Positions 1 through 8,304 of a stretch of 64,000 nt of DNA are shown in pieces. The translations under genes were made by a program, and so were the position numbers. Below the pieces are notes generated by a model that did no database searches, was not told where the DNA came from, and saw nothing but the letters and a program-made list of their open reading frames with translations. Every line of letters begins with the position of its first letter. Position 1 is the stretch's first letter. The stretch is from positions 1 through 64,000 of the forward strand of contig NZ_JMQI01000015.1 in NCBI RefSeq assembly GCF_000695625.1, given 5' to 3'. This DNA is from Amycolatopsis rifamycinica (GTDB taxonomy: Bacteria; Actinomycetota; Actinomycetes; Mycobacteriales; Pseudonocardiaceae).

Positions 1-96
1 CGACCGAGCCGTTGTCCTGTGGAACACCGTTGCCGGGGTGCCACAGACCGCCGCGCCCGGCTCGGGTGCGCCGTCCCTGCCGCCGGGTGGACGGTG

Positions 97-795
97 CTAC
101 AAGCGCTGCAGCACGAGTGTTGCGGCCTCCGAGTCCTGCACGCTGTCCGCGTTGATCCAGACCTGCTGGGCGCCGTCACCCTCCAGTTTGGACTGGAAGG
201 TGGCCCCGCCGCTCGTCTCGATCGTGAACATCTTCTCGGCCTCACCGATGCCCTGGATCCGGTGGGCCGGATCGCTGATCTTGTTGACCACCGTCACCTG
301 GGCGAACGACTCGGTGAAGCGGATGCAGGTGAACTCGTCGACATCGGATCTGATGGTGGTGGAGTACCAGCGCGCGGCCGGGACGCAGTAGAACCGCGTG
401 AGCCGCTGGAACCGCTGCGCCTTGCCGTTGTCCGGCAGTTGCTGGTTGTGCAGACCGCCGCCGTCGATCGGCAGCTTGACACTGCAGATGAAGGCGGTGA
501 CCTGTGCTCGCGGGTTGTCCTGACCGACGGCGACGGAGATGTAGGCGGCATCGCCGCCGGAGAGGAAGCGGACCACCGCCGGGCCCTGATCCTGGGTGGT
601 ACCCGGGACCGTGACGGTCACCGGCTCGTGCCGGGGGTCGTTCGACCAGGTGACCGTGACTTCGGCGTCGCCGTCGGACATCGCCGAGTTGTAGAGGAAA
701 ACGCCGTACAGCTGGGTGTCGTCCAGCTCGCCGAGGGTGGCGGTGTCCCCTTGGCGAAGCGTGACGACCTGTCCCGCGGACCAGTCGATCGACAT
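97..795 (-). CDS. hypothetical protein, about 232 aa
   Basis: I do not recognise this protein. The start is the ATG at 795, preceded by GAAGGAGAG at good Shine-Dalgarno spacing; the frame stays open about 33 bases further upstream, but that extension lacks a ribosome site. The product begins MSIDWSAGQ, has no signal peptide or membrane segment, and is rich in beta-prone stretches (VTVTWSND, AYISVAVGQ, FAQVTVVNKIS). This is the composition of a soluble all-beta protein, perhaps a phage-tail or lectin-like fold. It ends with TAG at 97-99. The bases to its left (1-96) show no gene. The divergent spacer to the next minus-strand gene is 216 bp. Function unknown; that it is a gene is fairly sure from the ribosome site and codon use. 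Confidence 0.7.
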   Translation of the reverse strand: MSIDWSAGQVVTLRQGDTATLGELDDTQLYGVFLYNSAMSDGDAEVTVTWSNDPRHEPVTVTVPGTTQDQGPAVVRFLSGGDAAYISVAVGQDNPRAQVTAFICSVKLPIDGGGLHNQQLPDNGKAQRFQRLTRFYCVPAARWYSTTIRSDVDEFTCIRFTESFAQVTVVNKISDPAHRIQGIGEAEKMFTIETSGGATFQSKLEGDGAQQVWINADSVQDSEAATLVLQRL

Positions 796-1011
796 GGCTC
801 TCCTTCGTTCGGACATCGGGGTTTTCACGACCGGCGGTGTGCTCCCACCGCCGTTGACCTTCGTCTTCGAGGCTATGGAGGTGGGGCGAGCACCTCATCA
901 GGGAAATCCCTACAGCAACCCCGCGTCTTCCCGGCCCGGGCACAGATCCGTCACGCCGCCGCCCGGTCCGTCGATCATCCGATGTGGACGGTCGCTTCCC
1001 CGGTGCCCGGT

Positions 1012-1839
1012 TCAGTTCCAGAGACCCGCGGCGGCGGTTTCGGTGACGTAGTCCTCGAACGGCCTGGCGGCGCGGCCGAGGGCCCGTTCCACGTCGTCGG
1101 TGGCCTCGGCGGCCAAGCCGTCGCGGATCGCGACGAGGATGCCGGTGAGCAGCCGGGCGATCCCGGCCGGGATGCCGGCGGCGACCTGGTGCTCGATGTG
1201 GGCCTCGGGGGCGATGTCGGCATAGCGGATCGGGCGTCCGGTGGCCTTCCCGATGAGGTCCGCCGCCTCGGCGAAGCTGACGGCCCGCGGTCCGGTCAGC
1301 TGGTAGATTCGGCCCCGGTGGTGGTCTTCGGTGAGCGCCGCCGCGGCGACTTCGGCGATGTCCTCGGCGTCGACGAACGGCGTGCGCCCGGCCCCGGCAG
1401 GCAGGGACAGCGTCCCGGCGAGGATCCCCGGCAGCCAGGGGCCCTCGCTGAAGTTCTGCGCGAACCAGTCCGGTCGCAGGATGGTCCAGTCGAGTCCGGA
1501 GGCGCGCACGGCCTGTTCGGCGGCCTTGAGCGGATGGCGGTCATCGGCCTCGCCGACGCCACCGGCCGACAGGAGCACCAGCCGCCGCACCCCCGCGGCG
1601 ACCGCTTCGGCCACGAACCTCGGAATGCGGTCCCCGCTCGCCCGCAGGTCCGGTTCCACGACGTAGGCGGCGTCGACGCCCTCGAGTGCCGGTGCCCAGG
1701 TCGGCGGATCCGCGAGGTCGAACGCGATGTCCCCGCCGGTGCGGGAAGCCGCGCGCACCGGCCGGCCGGCGGCGCGGAGGCGCCGGGTGATGCGGCGACC
1801 GGTCTTCCCGGTGCCGCCGACGATGAGGATGTTCTGCAT
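1012..1839 (-). CDS. NmrA/NAD(P)-binding Rossmann-fold oxidoreductase
   Basis: A 275-aa atypical short-chain dehydrogenase of the NmrA/SDR_a5 type. The start is MQNILIVGG at 1839; the glycine-rich dinucleotide motif GGTGKTG lies at residues 8-14. Further family features are a PDLRASGDR stretch, the WTILRPDWFAQNF segment and the C-terminal YQLTGPRAVSFAEAADLIG region typical of NmrA-like and ergot-alkaloid-type proteins. It lacks the classical YxxxK dyad, as usual in this subgroup. It diverges from an AraC-family gene whose start is 81 bp away, so the regulator probably controls it (inference). Substrate unknown; NmrA proteins may act as redox sensors or as quinone/carbonyl reductases. Confidence 0.85.
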   Translation of the reverse strand: MQNILIVGGTGKTGRRITRRLRAAGRPVRAASRTGGDIAFDLADPPTWAPALEGVDAAYVVEPDLRASGDRIPRFVAEAVAAGVRRLVLLSAGGVGEADDRHPLKAAEQAVRASGLDWTILRPDWFAQNFSEGPWLPGILAGTLSLPAGAGRTPFVDAEDIAEVAAAALTEDHHRGRIYQLTGPRAVSFAEAADLIGKATGRPIRYADIAPEAHIEHQVAAGIPAGIARLLTGILVAIRDGLAAEATDDVERALGRAARPFEDYVTETAAAGLWN

Positions 1840-1920
1840 GCCGGACAGCCAACTCCCCGGCTCGCGGACGATCCATGGGAGTTCGTCGAGGATGGCTTTG
1901 CGATCGTCTACGGTGGGCGG

Positions 1921-2910
1921 GTGGACGTGCTGAGCGATCTGCTGGTCCGGGCCCGCGCCGGCAACACGCGGGTCCGGCAGCTGATCCAGCGGCCACCGTG
2001 GTCGGTGACCTATGCCGATCCGCCGCCGCTGACCGTCGTGGCCACGCTCGGCGGGTCCGCTTCGGCCCGGTTCGACGACGCCGGTGCCGCGGCGGTGCGG
2101 CTGGCCCCGGCAGACATCGCCCTCGTCAAAGGACCCGGCCGGCACACGATCGCCGACGACCCGTCCACGCCGCCCGGGTTCGTGATCCACCGGGGGAGGA
2201 AGCACTTCCCCGGCGGAGGCGAGGTGGCGGCGCAGGCCCAACGGATTTCGGCACCCCGCACCTACGGCGACAGCTTGCCCGGGGCGACCGTCATGCTGCG
2301 CGGCGCCTACGAACTCCACGGCGACGCCGGTTCCCGGCTGCTGGACATGCTCCCACCGCTGGCGGTCGTGCCCGCCGGGCCGCGGACCCAGCCGGCACTG
2401 GATCTGCTCGCCGCCGAGATCGCGCGCGACGAACCCGGCCAGGACGCCGTCCTCGCCCGATTGCTGGACCTGGTGCTCGTCCTGGCCTTGCGCGCCTGGT
2501 GCGCCGGACCGCAGGCAGTGCTCCCCGCCTGGTACCGGGCGGCGGAAGATCCCGCCGTCGGCGACGCGCTGCGCCTGATGCACGACGATCCCGCCCGCCG
2601 GTGGACAGTCGCCGCGCTGGCCACCGAGGTCGGCATGTCCCGCGCCGCCTTCGCGGCCCGCTTCACCAGCTTGGCCGGCCAGCCACCGCTCACCTACCTC
2701 ACCGGCTGGCGGATGACGTTGGCGGCGGATCTGCTCCGGGACACCGACGCGACCGTCGCCACCGTGGCCCGCACGGTCGGCTACGACGACGCCTTCGCGT
2801 TCAGCGTCGCCTTCAAACGCGCCCGCGGCACCAGCCCTTCGGTCTGGCGCCGCAAGTGCGTTGACACCTCCGCACCACGGGCCACGCGTCCCGGCTCGGA
2901 GCCGGGATAG
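1921..2910 (+). CDS. AraC family transcriptional regulator (cupin_6 type)
   Basis: A 329-aa regulator read from GTG 1921 (VDVLSDLLVRARAG), the usual N-terminus of AraC proteins with a cupin_6 sensor domain (roughly residues 1-190). The C-terminal 100 residues carry two helix-turn-helix units: WTVAALATEVGMSRAAFAARF and then VATVARTVGYDDAFAFSVAFKRARGTSPSVWR, the canonical AraC signature. The frame is open far upstream, but the cupin_6 start agrees with this GTG, with a G-rich stretch before it. It diverges from the NmrA-type reductase, which it likely regulates. It converges on the membrane-protein gene ending at 2956, with a hairpin between them. Confidence 0.85.
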   Translation: MDVLSDLLVRARAGNTRVRQLIQRPPWSVTYADPPPLTVVATLGGSASARFDDAGAAAVRLAPADIALVKGPGRHTIADDPSTPPGFVIHRGRKHFPGGGEVAAQAQRISAPRTYGDSLPGATVMLRGAYELHGDAGSRLLDMLPPLAVVPAGPRTQPALDLLAAEIARDEPGQDAVLARLLDLVLVLALRAWCAGPQAVLPAWYRAAEDPAVGDALRLMHDDPARRWTVAALATEVGMSRAAFAARFTSLAGQPPLTYLTGWRMTLAADLLRDTDATVATVARTVGYDDAFAFSVAFKRARGTSPSVWRRKCVDTSAPRATRPGSEPG

Positions 2911-2928
2911 CGACGATGGCCCCACCCA

Positions 2929-2954
2929 GCCGGCGAGCTCCCCCGTTCGCCGGC
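2929..2954. terminator. bidirectional hairpin terminator
   Basis: An 8-bp perfect stem (GCCGGCGA / TCGCCGGC) with a 10-base loop sits between the convergent AraC gene (ends 2910) and the membrane-protein gene (ends 2956). No U-tract follows, which is common in actinomycetes. Confidence 0.55.
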
Positions 2955-2955
2955 C

Positions 2956-3672
2956 TTACGCGGCGGCGTATTCCGCGGGGGAAGGCGTGCGGCCGTCGCC
3001 GGCGGTGATCGGTCGGGACCGCCACAGGGAGATGCCCAAGCCGATCAAGGCCACTCCGGTCGGAACGGCCAACGGGCGGTTGAACCATTCCGGCAGCACC
3101 GCGAGCGCGAGCGTGGCGACGGTGCCCGCCGCAAGGAGCGCCGAGGCCCACCGGGCGAGCACGCGCGCCCGGAACAGCGCGATGCCGAACAGGCATCCGC
3201 CCGCGAGGTAACCGACGGAGCTGACGACGATGACGGCCTGCATGGCGCCGATGCCGTGGGTCGCGGTGCCACCAAAAGCGACGGCGAGGACGTCGGCGAC
3301 GTAGCCGGGCGCCGTACGCGCCAGAGCGGGCAGCACGGCGGCGGCGATGACCTCGGTGCTCATCATGAGCAGATAGCCGGCGGCGAACACCACGTAGCCG
3401 AGGAAGCCGAGGATTCCCGTCTGCCGGATCTGACGCAGGTACATGCCCGTGATGCCGGCGAGGGCCAGCGCGGCCATGAGCGCTTTCGCGGAGCTGCGCA
3501 CGACCCAATCGGTGGTGGCGACCGCCGAGACGTCCATGGCCGGGTGGCCGATCTGGACCCCGATGAACAGCGTCCCCGCGATCGCGGCCGAGATCCCGGC
3601 GGCCCGCGAAAGCCACCCTGCTGTGGGCGTCAGGGGGAATCGGGTTCTGACGGGTTCTGGCGTCGCACTCAT
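2956..3672 (-). CDS. multi-pass membrane protein (DUF4386-like)
   Basis: A 238-aa integral membrane protein with six or seven hydrophobic helices, among them AAGISAAIAGTLFIGVQIG, ALMAALALAGITGMYL, GILGFLGYVVFAAGYLLM and WASALLAAGTVATLALAVL. Architecture and length fit DUF4386 proteins of unknown function, often placed next to TetR regulators. Its start region faces the TetR gene at 3795. The 122-bp spacer holds two copies of a 19-bp inverted repeat, so it is almost certainly the target of that repressor (inference). No transport motif is visible, so I assign no substrate. Confidence 0.8.
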   Translation of the reverse strand: MSATPEPVRTRFPLTPTAGWLSRAAGISAAIAGTLFIGVQIGHPAMDVSAVATTDWVVRSSAKALMAALALAGITGMYLRQIRQTGILGFLGYVVFAAGYLLMMSTEVIAAAVLPALARTAPGYVADVLAVAFGGTATHGIGAMQAVIVVSSVGYLAGGCLFGIALFRARVLARWASALLAAGTVATLALAVLPEWFNRPLAVPTGVALIGLGISLWRSRPITAGDGRTPSPAEYAAA

Positions 3673-3701
3673 GCGCTGCTCCTTCGAGCGGTCCGGATGG
3701 T

Positions 3702-3720
3702 AGGTGTACGACGTACACCT
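3702..3720. promoter_or_regulatory. TetR operator copy 1 (perfect palindrome)
   Basis: AGGTGTACG-A-CGTACACCT: perfect 9-bp arms around one base, in the divergent spacer and 35 bp (centre to centre) from a second copy. The likely ligand is the TetR protein encoded at 3795. Confidence 0.8.
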
Positions 3721-3736
3721 TTACCCCGGCCAGTAA

Positions 3737-3755
3737 AGGCGTACTATGTACACCT
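3737..3755. promoter_or_regulatory. TetR operator copy 2
   Basis: AGGCGTACTATGTACACCT repeats the first operator with one arm change (C for T at position 4) and a different centre. It lies 40 bp before the TetR start, so it can serve autoregulation. Confidence 0.78.
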
Positions 3756-3794
3756 GTCAAGACCGGACCGTCGGCCAGGAGGTGGAGCGCCCCC

Positions 3795-4517
3795 ATGCCG
3801 GACACCGCCGAGACCACCGGCCGGGACCGGCTCAACCGCGCCAAGGTGCTGCGCGCCGCCGTCGAGCTGGCGGATGAGGGCGGCTTCGAGGCGCTGACGA
3901 TGCGCAGGCTGGCGGCCGGGCTCGGGGTCGTGCCCATGGCGCTCTACAAGCACGTGGCCGACAAGCGCGAGCTCCTCGACGGCATGGTCGACCTGGTCTT
4001 CGCCGAAGCCGAGGTGCCCGTCGACGTCGACTGGCGCACCGCCATGCGAACACGCGCCTCGTCGATGCGGCAGGCGCTGCTCCGCCACCCGTGGGCGGTC
4101 GGCCGGATGGAGACGGGGACACCCGGGCCGGCGAACCTGCACCACCACAACGCCGTGATGCGGTGCCTCCGCCGTGACGCCGGCTTTCCCTTCCGCATGG
4201 CCGTGCACGCCTACAACCTGATGGACGCCTACGTCTACGGGTTCGCCCTCCAGGAGAAGACCCTGGCCGGCGACATCCCGGCCGAGGCGGCGCGCCGACG
4301 GGACACCGTCGTCGACCGGCAACCGTCGGGACTCGAGGACTACCCCTACCTGGCCGAGGTGGTCACGGAACTGGCGCAGACGGGATTCGCCTTCGCCGAC
4401 GAGTTCGAATTCGGGCTCGACCTCATCCTCGACGGCCTCGACCGCCTGCGCCGGCACGCTCCGGCGTCCACCTCACCCACGCCCGAGGTCGAGCCGGACG
4501 CGGCACGCGGGGGGTAG
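3795..4517 (+). CDS. TetR/AcrR family regulator with TetR_C_1-type ligand domain
   Basis: A 240-aa repressor. Residues 14-60 form the TetR HTH (KVLRAAVELADEGGFEALTMRRLAAGLGV, then MALYKHVADKRELLDGMVD). The remaining helical part with MRQALLRHPWAVGRM and AYVYGFALQEKTL matches the tetracycline-repressor-type C-terminal domain. The ATG at 3795 follows CCAGGAGGTGGAGCG. Two 19-bp inverted repeats lie just upstream and in front of the divergent membrane-protein gene, pointing to joint control of both genes. The effector is unknown; proteins of this class usually bind hydrophobic or aromatic drugs. Confidence 0.88.
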   Translation: MPDTAETTGRDRLNRAKVLRAAVELADEGGFEALTMRRLAAGLGVVPMALYKHVADKRELLDGMVDLVFAEAEVPVDVDWRTAMRTRASSMRQALLRHPWAVGRMETGTPGPANLHHHNAVMRCLRRDAGFPFRMAVHAYNLMDAYVYGFALQEKTLAGDIPAEAARRRDTVVDRQPSGLEDYPYLAEVVTELAQTGFAFADEFEFGLDLILDGLDRLRRHAPASTSPTPEVEPDAARGG

Positions 4518-4535
4518 GAGATCGGCAACCGCGGA

Positions 4536-5888
4536 TCACCGGGGCGTCGCGTGGTCCCGGGTACCGGGATCGTCTTCACCGGTGTCCTCGGCGGCGCCGC
4601 GCGGCGTGTTGCGCGCCGACCGGGATCCCACCACGCCGAGCAGGACGGCGGCCGCGAGCAGGATGCCGCCACGCAACCAGACGCCGGCCTCGATCCGGGT
4701 GGCCAGCAGCACGCAAGACGCCAAACCGAGCACGGGGAGCACGGTGGGCGCGCGGAAGTGCGGGAGCGCTTGCCGGTCCCGTCGCAGCACCAGGACCGCG
4801 GTGTTCACCGCGGCGAACACGATGAGCAGCAGCAACACCAGCGTCGAGGCGAGGACGTCGATTTCACCGGTCAACGCGAGGACGAGCGAGAGCCCGCTGG
4901 TCACCACGATCGCGACCCAGGGCGTGCGCCGGCGGGGCAGCACCTTCGCCAGCACGGACGGCAGCAGGCGGTCACGGGCCATGCCGTACGCCAGCCGTGA
5001 AGACATGATGCCGGTGAGCAGAGCGCCGTTGGTCACCGCCACCAGTGCCACCACGCCGAACACCCACTGCGGTACCCCGCCGGCCACCCGCACGACCTCC
5101 AGGAGCGGGCCGCTGGAGGCCACCAGCCGTTCAAGGGGCACCACCGCCCCGGCGACCACGCCGACCAACAGGTACAACACCCCCGCGGTGGCCATCGCCC
5201 CGAACAAAGCACGGGGATAAGACCGGCGGGGGTCCTTCGTTTCCTCGGCCACGTTGACCGAGGTCTCGAAGCCCACGAACGCGTAGTACGCCAGCACGAC
5301 CCCGGCGAGCACCGCGGCGACCGGACCGTGCTGGGCGGTGCCGATATCGGTCAGCCGGTCGAGATCGGCGTCCCCACGCAGGATCACCCACGCGCCGAGC
5401 CCGACCACCAGTACCAGACCGCCCGCCTCGACCAAGGTGGCCAGCATGTTGGCCCGCAGCGAGTCCTTGATACCGCGAGCGTTGAGCAGGCCCAGCGCGA
5501 GCAGGAAGACGACGACCACCAGCACGGTCGGCAACTGGACGAACTGCCGCAGGTAGTCACCGGCGAAGCCGCGGGCCAACGCGGCCACCGAGACGATCCC
5601 GGCCGCCAGCATGCAGAACCCGACCACGAATCCGGCGAACGGGCCGAACGCGCGGTGGGCATAGTGTGCTGCGCCGCCCGCTCGCGGATATTTCGTCGCC
5701 AGCTCAGCGTACGAAGCCGCGGTGAGCACGGCCAGTACCAGCGCAACGATCAGTGGCAGCCACACCGCGCTGCCGGACGCGCCGGCGATCTGCCCGATCA
5801 GTACGTAGATCCCCGCGCCGAGCACATCACCCACGATGAACAAGTACAGCAACGGAGTGGTGACCTCGCGCGCCAACGGTTCGCTCAT
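4536..5888 (-). CDS. APC family amino acid permease
   Basis: A 450-aa transporter of the amino acid-polyamine-organocation superfamily with about 12 membrane helices. The N-terminal signature LYLFIVGDVLGAGIYVLIGQIAGASGSAVWLP is the conserved TM1 region with the G-x-G-I-like unwound segment. AELATKYPRAGGAAHYAHRAFG is the TM2-TM3 region, and ILAYYAFVGFETSVNVAEETKDPRR is the TM6 loop signature. The C-terminal tail is hydrophilic. It stands alone, converging on the TetR gene with 18 bp between stops. Substrate is not predictable; a cationic or neutral amino acid is likely for this group. Confidence 0.88.
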   Translation of the reverse strand: MSEPLAREVTTPLLYLFIVGDVLGAGIYVLIGQIAGASGSAVWLPLIVALVLAVLTAASYAELATKYPRAGGAAHYAHRAFGPFAGFVVGFCMLAAGIVSVAALARGFAGDYLRQFVQLPTVLVVVVFLLALGLLNARGIKDSLRANMLATLVEAGGLVLVVGLGAWVILRGDADLDRLTDIGTAQHGPVAAVLAGVVLAYYAFVGFETSVNVAEETKDPRRSYPRALFGAMATAGVLYLLVGVVAGAVVPLERLVASSGPLLEVVRVAGGVPQWVFGVVALVAVTNGALLTGIMSSRLAYGMARDRLLPSVLAKVLPRRRTPWVAIVVTSGLSLVLALTGEIDVLASTLVLLLLIVFAAVNTAVLVLRRDRQALPHFRAPTVLPVLGLASCVLLATRIEAGVWLRGGILLAAAVLLGVVGSRSARNTPRGAAEDTGEDDPGTRDHATPR

Positions 5889-6095
5889 GGCTCAAGTGTC
5901 CGGTGACGTCGGTTCCCGCGCTGGCTGGCGCCACGCCGCTCGGGAAACAGAGCTCCTTCGACCAGTTTTCTCCTTGGCGTCCGCTGATCGCGCTGCCCGT
6001 CGCTGGTGCTCCATACGGTGTAGCCGGCAAGCGCTGTCACGCGGCTCGGGTGAAGAGAAGAAAACGGGACTGCGAGGGGAGAACGGGCGGCTTGG

Positions 6096-6251
6096 GTGAT
6101 CGGGCTGCGCGAGGCCGCGATCCGGCTGAGTGTGCACCAGCTCGGGCAACACCGTCGCCGGCGCGTGAGCACGCTGGTGGCGCTTTCGCTGGCCGCCGGG
6201 TTCAACGTGGGCAGGGCCCCGCACCGCCGGCGTGCCGCACCGTGCGCCTGA
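6096..6251 (+). pseudogene. possible FtsX-type ABC permease 5' fragment
   Basis: The stretch 5889-6402 has no intact gene. Within it, GTG 6096 to TGA 6249-6251 encodes 51 aa (VIGLREAAIRLSVHQLGQHRRRRVSTLVALSLAAGF...). It resembles the N-terminus of FtsX/MacB-type permeases, where a short amphipathic helix and a basic RxxRxxS patch precede TM1, but it stops inside the first membrane segment. Similarity is by eye only and the piece is short, so it could be chance. I see nothing else in the 514-bp gap. Confidence 0.25.
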
Positions 6252-6402
6252 GCAGACCCGGCGCTCGCGCTCACCGTCCATCGGGCTGATGCTCCTCCCC
6301 GCCGGGTCGCCACCAGCCGGGGTGACCGCCGACGCGGCGTCCCGGCCGCTCCCGGTGTTGCCGGACATCCGCACCTGCCGCCGGTCGCGCACCCACGCCC
6401 GG

Positions 6403-6999
6403 TCATGCCGACGACCGGGGAACGGATCGGCCCTTCCTCATCCGCAGGATCATGGCGACCGCCTCCTCCGAAAGAGCTGCCGGCGTCAGCACCTCCTGCA
6501 GGAGCAGGCCACGCATCGCGGCCACGGTGACGGTGGCCAAAGTCAGCGCCTCCTCGGCGCCGAGTCCTTCGCGTTCCGCGAGCGAGGCCAGCATCTTGGT
6601 CAGGTCGTCGAGCGAGTCGATGAACTCGCGGAAGTCCTCCGGGCTGTACGCGGCCAGTCCTACGACATGGAAGAAGCCACGGACCCGCGACAGCTGCTCC
6701 GGGCGGGTGTAGGTCCGCCAGATCGCCACGACGAGGTCGTCGAAGGTGCCTTGCCCGGCGGCCTCGAGCAGTGCCTCGTTGTCGCGGGATCGCTGCGCCT
6801 TGAGCATGGCCGCCAGGACGCCCGGGAGCGACCCGAAGTGGTACCGCAGGAGGGCGTGGCTGGTCTCGGCCCTGGCGGCGATCTCGCGGAGCGATACCTC
6901 CGGTGCGGGCAGGACTTCCCCGAAGGCGTCGAGGAGCCGGGCCAGGAGACGCTCGCGGGCGTCGCCGTTGCGTTCCGTGCTTGACAGGATCACTCCCAC
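6403..6999 (-). CDS. TetR family transcriptional regulator
   Basis: A 198-aa TetR protein. The HTH is at residues 14-62: DARERLLARLLDAFGEV, then VSLREIAARAETSHALLRYHFGSLPGVLAAMLKAQ. The C-terminal domain is helical and not of a subtype I can name. It diverges from the amidohydrolase operon with 78 bp between starts. A small palindrome TCCA-T-TGGA at 7006-7014 sits just upstream of its own start. It is the obvious candidate regulator of the operon at 7078-10446 (inference from position). Confidence 0.85.
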   Translation of the reverse strand: MGVILSSTERNGDARERLLARLLDAFGEVLPAPEVSLREIAARAETSHALLRYHFGSLPGVLAAMLKAQRSRDNEALLEAAGQGTFDDLVVAIWRTYTRPEQLSRVRGFFHVVGLAAYSPEDFREFIDSLDDLTKMLASLAEREGLGAEEALTLATVTVAAMRGLLLQEVLTPAALSEEAVAMILRMRKGRSVPRSSA

Positions 7000-7077
7000 A
7001 GTTTATCCATTGGAAAAGAGCTGGCTACGCCGTGTCGCTCACATGGTCGCAGCCGGCCCCAGTGGAGGGAACGACTC

Positions 7078-8304
7078 GTGGAACGGTTCCAGGTGGTCGG
7101 CGCGACGGTCGTCGACGGATCGGGTCGCGACCCGGCCGACGTCGACGTCGGCGTCGAAGACGGGCGGATCACCCGGATCGGTGCCTCCGGCGCACGCGGC
7201 GAGCGCCTCGATGCCGGCGGCCTGACGATGACGCCCGGCCTGATCGACGCGCACGTCCACTTAGGCCTGTCCAGCCCGATCCAGCCACAGTTTTCGTTCC
7301 GGATCAGCGCCGCCGAGCTCGCGGCGGACATCTTCGCCGCGGCCGGCGCGACGCTCGACGCCGGCTTCACCACCGTCCGGGACACCGGCGGGGTGGACGG
7401 CGGCCTCGTCACCACGATCGCGAAGGGCAAGGTCCGGGGCCCTCGCGTGCTGTCGTGCGGGCCGGTTCAGTGCCAGATCGGCGGGCACGGCTACTACGGA
7501 GCCGACTGGGAACCCACCGAGCTGTGGAACAGCCACCACCTGCCCGGCCTGTGCGCCCTGTCCATGATGTCCGGCAACGCGGACGAGCTGCGGCGCAATG
7601 TGCGCGAGGCCTTCCGCCGCGGAGCCTCCTTCCTGAAGCTCTGCGTGACCGGTGGCGTGGTCGGCGCGCACGACCGGCTGACCGACACGCAGTTCACCGT
7701 CGAGGAAATCGCCGTCGCCGTCCAGGAAGCCACGGCGCGCGGCACCTACGTGACGGTGCACGCCCACAACAACGACGGCATCCGGAACGCGGTCGAGGCC
7801 GGAGCGCGCTGTGTCGAGCACGGCACCGACCTCGACGAATCCACGGCCACCCTGATGGCCGGTCGCGACGTCGCCCTCGTGCCCACGTTCGCCGTCGTCG
7901 AGCAACTGCTGCACGACACCGCCGGAGCGGGCCTCGACGCATCGACCCGCGACCGGGTGCTGGGGGTTCGCGAGCGGATGACCGAGGCGCTCGCTGTCGC
8001 CAAGGAGGCCGGGGTGCGGATCGGGCTGGGTTCCGATCTCATCGGCCCGGCGCAGGACCGCCGAGGCGAAGAGCTCAGGCTGCGCGCGAAGCTCGAAACA
8101 CCGATGGACGCCCTCGTGGCGGCCACTAAGACCAACGCCGGGATCCTCGGCCTGTCCGGGCAAGCCGGGGTCATCGCTCCCGGCGCGCAGGCCGACCTCG
8201 TGCTGTGGAACGGCAACCCGGTCGAAGACCCGGAGCTGTTCGCCGATCCCGCCAACGCCGTCCTCGTTCTCCAGGCCGGCCGAATCGTGAAGGACCTCCG
8301 ATGA
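7078..8304 (+). CDS. metal-dependent amidohydrolase
   Basis: A 408-aa amidohydrolase-superfamily enzyme starting at GTG 7078 behind GTGGAGGGAACG. Visible active-site features are the HxH motif in GLIDAHVHLG (about residue 60), a lysine in FLKLCVTGG that could be carboxylated, His pairs in VTVHAHNNDG and CVEHGTDLD, and the late Asp in RIGLGSDL. The composite N- and C-terminal beta-sandwich (VVGATVVDGSG and QADLVLWNGNP) is typical of imidazolonepropionase/prolidase-like members. The stop overlaps the next start (ATGA), so it is translationally coupled to the hydrolase. Likely substrates are amides, peptides or imides; unknown in detail. Confidence 0.88.
   Translation: MERFQVVGATVVDGSGRDPADVDVGVEDGRITRIGASGARGERLDAGGLTMTPGLIDAHVHLGLSSPIQPQFSFRISAAELAADIFAAAGATLDAGFTTVRDTGGVDGGLVTTIAKGKVRGPRVLSCGPVQCQIGGHGYYGADWEPTELWNSHHLPGLCALSMMSGNADELRRNVREAFRRGASFLKLCVTGGVVGAHDRLTDTQFTVEEIAVAVQEATARGTYVTVHAHNNDGIRNAVEAGARCVEHGTDLDESTATLMAGRDVALVPTFAVVEQLLHDTAGAGLDASTRDRVLGVRERMTEALAVAKEAGVRIGLGSDLIGPAQDRRGEELRLRAKLETPMDALVAATKTNAGILGLSGQAGVIAPGAQADLVLWNGNPVEDPELFADPANAVLVLQAGRIVKDLR

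Noticed and set aside
19..1920. Extension of the AraC gene to the far left
   Set aside because: The family starts at VDVLSDLL; the upstream frame overlaps the NmrA and hypothetical genes antisense.
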